Below are positions 60,501 to 64,000 of a stretch of DNA of 64,000 bases, one piece after another. The stretch comes from Siphonodentalium dalli. Taxonomy: Eukaryota; Mollusca; Scaphopoda; Gadilida; Siphonodentaliidae. The stretch's first letter is position 1; every line of letters starts with the position of its first letter. The position numbers were made by a program, and so were the translations under genes. The stretch is taken from contig CP136065.1 in assembly GCA_032622095.1 (NCBI GenBank), positions 241,841,530 through 241,905,529 of the forward strand. The letters run 5' to 3'. Below the pieces are notes generated by a model. It saw only the letters and a program-made list of their open reading frames with translations, made no database searches and had not been told where the DNA came from.

Positions 60501-61655
60501 GATTTGGAAGGAAGAATAAGATACAGGTCTCATGTGGATCTACGGCACGGTGATTTGGAAGGAAGAATAAGATACAGGTCTCATGTGAATCTACGTGATT
60601 TGGAAGGAAGAATAAGATACAGGTCTCATGTTAATCTACGTGATTTGGAAGGAAGAATAAGATACAGGTCTCGTGTGAATCTACGTGATTTGGAAGGAAG
60701 AATAAGATACAGGTCTCATGTGAATCTACGTAATTTGGAAGGAAGAATAAGATACAGGTCTCATGTGAATCTACGTGATTTGGAAGGGAAAACAAGATGC
60801 AGGTCTCATGTGGATCTACGTGATTTGGAAGGAAGAATAAGATACAGGTCTCATGTGGATCTACGTGATTTGGAAGGAAGAATAAGATACAGGTCTCATG
60901 TGAATCTACGTGATTTGGAAGGAAGAATAAGATACAGGTTTCATGTGGATCTACGTGATTTGGTAGGAAGAATAAGATACAGGTCTCATGTGGATCTACG
61001 GCACGGTGATTTGGAAGGAAGAATAAGATACAGGTCTCATGTGAATCTACGTGATTTGGAAGGAAGAATAAGATACAGGTCTCATGTTAATCTACGTGAT
61101 TTGGAAGGAAGAATAAGATACAGGTCTCGTGTGAATCTACGTGATTTGGAAGGAAGAATAAGATACAGGTCTCATGTGAATCTACGTGATTTGGAAGGAA
61201 GAATAAGATACAGGTCTCATGTGAATCTACGTGATTTGGAAGGGAAAACAAGATGCAGGTCTCATGTGGATCTACGTGATTTGGAAGGAAGAATAAGATA
61301 CAGGTCTCATGTGGATCTACGTGATTTGGAAGGAAGAATAAGATACAGGTCTCATGTGAATATACGTGATTTGGAAGGAAGAATAAGATACAGGTCTCAT
61401 GTGAATCTACGTGATTTGGAAGGAAGAATAAGATACAGGTTTCAAGTGAATCTACGTGATTTAGAAGGAAGAATAAGATACAGGTCTCATGTGAATCTAC
61501 GTGATTTGGAAGGAAGAATAAGATACAGGTCTCATGTGAATCTACGTGATTTGGAAGGAAGAATAAGATACAGGTCTCATGTGGATCTACGGCACGGTGA
61601 TTTGGAAGGAAGAATAAGATACAGGTCTCATGTGAATCTACGTGATTTGGAAGGA
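57543..61655 (+). repeat. Higher-order block B within the 45-bp array (~4.11 kb)
   Basis: Tandem copy of block A with few differences, for example GTAATT in place of GTGATT near 60731 and GGTAGG near 60963. Inside both blocks a 23-monomer (1,035-bp) sub-block is itself duplicated, shown by the TATGTG monomers near 58469 and 59504. Confidence 0.8.
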
Positions 61656-62855
61656 AGAATAAGATACAGGTCTCATGTGAATCTACGTGATTTGGAAGGA
61701 AGAATAAGATGCAGGTCTCATGTGAATCCACGTGATTTGGAAGGAAGAATAAGATACAGGTCTCATGTGAATCTACGTGATTTGGAGGGAAGAATAAGAT
61801 ACAGGTCTCATGTGAATCTACGTGATTTGGGAGGAAGAATAAGATACAGGTCTCATGTGAATCTACGTGATTTGGAAGGAAGAATAAGATACAGGTCTCA
61901 TGTGAATCTACGTGATTTGGAAGGAAGAATAAGATACAGGTCTCATGTGAATCTACGTGATTTGGAAGGAATAAGATACAGGTCTCATGTGAATCTACGT
62001 GATTTAGAAGGAAGAATAAGATACAGGTCTCGTGTGAATCTACGTGATTTGGAAGGAAGAATAAGATACAGGTCTCATGTGAATCTACGTGATTTGGAAG
62101 GAAGAATAAGATACAGGTTTCATGTGAATCTACGTGATTTGGAAGGAAGAATAAGATACAGGTCTCATGTGAATCTACGTGATTTGGAAGGAAGAACAAG
62201 ATACAGGTCTCGTGTGAATCTACGTGATTTGGAAGGAAGAATAAGATACAGGTCTCGTGTGAATCTACGTGATTTGGAAGGAAGAACAAGATACAGGTTT
62301 CATGTGAATCTACGTGATTTGGAAGGAAGAATAAGATGCAGGTCTCATGTGAAACTACGTGATTTGGAAGGAAGAACAAGATACAGGTCTCGTGTGAATC
62401 TACGTGATTTGGAAGGAAGAACAAGATACAGGTTTCATGTGAATCTACGTGATTTGGAAGGAAGAATAAGATGCAGGTCTCATGTGAATCTACGTGATTT
62501 GGAAGGAAGAACAAGATACAGGTCTCGTGTGAATCTACGTGATTTGGAAGGAAGAATAAGATACAGGTCTCGTGTGAATCTACGTGATTTGGAAGGAAGA
62601 ATAAGATACAGGTCTCATGTGAATCTACGTGATTTGGAAGGAAGAACAAGATACAGGTCTCGTGTGAATCTACGTGATTTGGAAGGAAGAATAAGATACA
62701 GGTCTCGTGTGAATCTACGTGATTTGGAAGGAAGAATAAGATACAGGTCTCATGTGAATCTACGTGATTTGGAAGGAAGAATAAGATACAGGTCTCGTGT
62801 GAATCTACGTGATTTGGAAGGAAGAATAAGATACAGGGCGATGACGAGACACTCA

Positions 62856-63504
62856 GTATATATAATTATAGAGTTATCTATTGGAAGCTTTCCTGATATT
62901 ACTCCGAAAAAAATGCTATTTTAAGAGGCATATCAATTTGTTACGGCTGATTTAAAATTTGCACACATGATTGTGTAGTAGTGAGACAAACTTTCCTTAT
63001 TTTTACCATTTTGGGAATAAACTAACAAGGGACCCGAACTTCTAAAAATATTGAATAAGGCTCATATCAGTATATATAGTGTGCTATATAAAGTCCGTAT
63101 ACGAGTGTATGATATGGGGCCTACATGTATATACTATTTATCAACATAATTATATTAATCCCCAGAACCGGACATGCATTTAACAAATAAAAGGATAATT
63201 ACAGACATCAAGCCCCCACCCCTCCCACAGGGGCTCCTTTAACGGGACTTTATGGAAGGATTTTTCTACCAAAATTAACTTCTGAAATTCCTTTGGTCGA
63301 CTTGGAAATGTGGTTCTGAATTATTCGTTGCTAGCACAACGTTGTGGTCGCAGATTTTAATTATTCTGTGTACATATAGCCCATTTTGCACGTACACATT
63401 GGAACGAAATCTCAAATAGTATTTTTTTTTTCGTTTAATGAGATTAAAGACATGAAATTGAAGTTATCCCTATTCTGAATTTCTGGTTAATTCTGCCGCC
63501 GATT
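62856..63504. other. Unassigned non-coding stretch
   Basis: Right flank of the 45-bp array; nothing recognised. Confidence 0.45.
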
Positions 63505-63508
63505 TTAA

Positions 63509-63942
63509 AGGTACTCAATCCGATTCGACGGTCCCCATATCATCAAATTCCAACAACAACAACTTTTTTTGAAATGCCGCTTCAGTTATCAGAATCGATT
63601 AATTGCCCAAAAATAATGCTAACCACAGGCAACTATATTATAAAATTGCCCAAAACCTGTTATTTATCAACGTTTTGTTCAACGAAATTTTGTCGGTTTT
63701 CAAATATCTGACACAAAAAAACCACTTGATTTTAGGTTATCGATCTTCATCCGCTATCTTGTCAGATAAGTTCTTCTCGTCGACAGTTTACTGGGCCACT
63801 AATAATTAAATAATATATTTCAAATATCGATATCTGATCACTACTAGCTTTGATGGGTGGGTTCCTCGACTCGAATCAAATATTGTTTACCCCGAAGCTA
63901 AGGAAATAGTAATTTGCGAGCGTTAATTCGGATTGAGTACCT
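63509..63942 (-). mobile_element. TTAA-type miniature element Z, copy 2
   Basis: Bounded by TTAA at 63505-63508 and 63943-63946, with ends AGGTACTCAATCCGA and complement. Inverted relative to 25642-26077 and nearly the same length (434 versus 436 bp). It lacks the G homopolymer. The internal segment with CCATCAAAGCT and TCGAGTCGAGGA-type words (read on the minus strand) is shared. Non-coding. Confidence 0.8.
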
Positions 63943-64000
63943 TTAACCTTAAAATTGGATATATTTCACAGGTAAGTCTCACGGTGATCTGATCTGATTG

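Larger units (their letters stand above)
44581..62837 (+). repeat. 45-bp satellite, large block (405 monomers)
   Basis: 18,257 bp of a 45-bp monomer containing AATCTACGTGATTTGGAAGG and AAGAATAAGATACAGG. The length variants I noticed are six 6-bp insertions (GGCACG, near 56431, 56887, 57478, 60544, 60998, 61590), one 3-bp deletion (near 61968) and one 1-bp deletion (near 55185). Correcting for these gives 18,225 = 405 x 45. Common variants are TAC to TGC, CAT to CGT, ATA to ACA, CTA to CCA and AGG to ATG. Two of six frames lack stops in the consensus, so kilobase-long open frames arise on both strands; both are interrupted several times. I treat this as non-coding satellite. Confidence 0.95.

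Noticed and set aside
44285-62837. CRISPR-like array
   Set aside because: Monomers are contiguous with no unique spacers, and the context is eukaryotic.
44581-62837. Regulatory array based on the ACGTG core present in most monomers
   Set aside because: A five-base motif in a repeated monomer is weak evidence of factor binding; there is no neighbouring gene to regulate.
44587-62924. Kilobase-long open frames on both strands over the 45-bp array (up to about 2,100 aa)
   Set aside because: The monomer length is a multiple of three and lacks stops in one frame per strand, so long open frames are expected. Both strands have several stops, common variants change amino acids in the plus frame, and no start, splice or poly(A) context supports a gene.

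Overview
The window reads as eukaryotic, AT-rich, repeat-dominated DNA. I see no prokaryotic gene organisation, no host gene with recognisable conserved domains, and no rRNA or tRNA gene. The mix of non-LTR retrotransposons, non-autonomous Helitrons, TTAA-flanked miniature elements, foldback elements and several satellite families suits a marine invertebrate. A lophotrochozoan such as a mollusc is my best guess; this is inference from repeat style, not from a diagnostic gene.

Layout. 1-10.7 kb: a TTAA-flanked miniature element with two 69-bp palindromes, a 27-bp minisatellite, an approximately 890-bp GA tract, a ~172-bp satellite that flips orientation in mid-array, and other degenerate repeats. 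10.7-13.1 kb: mostly unique DNA, with one convincing small gene on the minus strand (12770-12988) for a secreted, furin-site-bearing, six-cysteine peptide. 13.6-27.5 kb: scattered foldback elements, a second TTAA element, short dispersed repeats, a minus-strand Helitron end, a 3' LINE fragment and a TTAA-type element. 28.1-37.6 kb: one long minus-strand LINE. Its ORF1 and ORF2 are in the same frame, separated by a single TAG, and ORF2 is split by a 3,866-bp insertion whose 5-bp target duplication restores the frame when collapsed. 37.8-41.55 kb: Helitron-type elements, including three head-to-tail copies, lying in what may be an older hAT-like element. 42.3-43.6 kb: a 66-bp minisatellite interrupted by a miniature element. 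44.28-62.84 kb: an 18.5-kb array of about 411 copies of a 45-bp monomer with higher-order duplications. 62.9-64 kb: unique DNA and a second copy of the TTAA-type element.

Only the peptide gene and the LINE look like real protein-coding sequence. The very long open frames across 44-63 kb on both strands follow from a stop-free monomer whose length is a multiple of three, and are not good evidence of genes. The most noteworthy items are the cysteine-rich peptide gene, the TAG-linked LINE ORFs, the palindromic module shared by two unrelated miniature-element families, the tandem Helitrons, and the organisation of the 45-bp array. All comparisons between copies were made by eye from the window.
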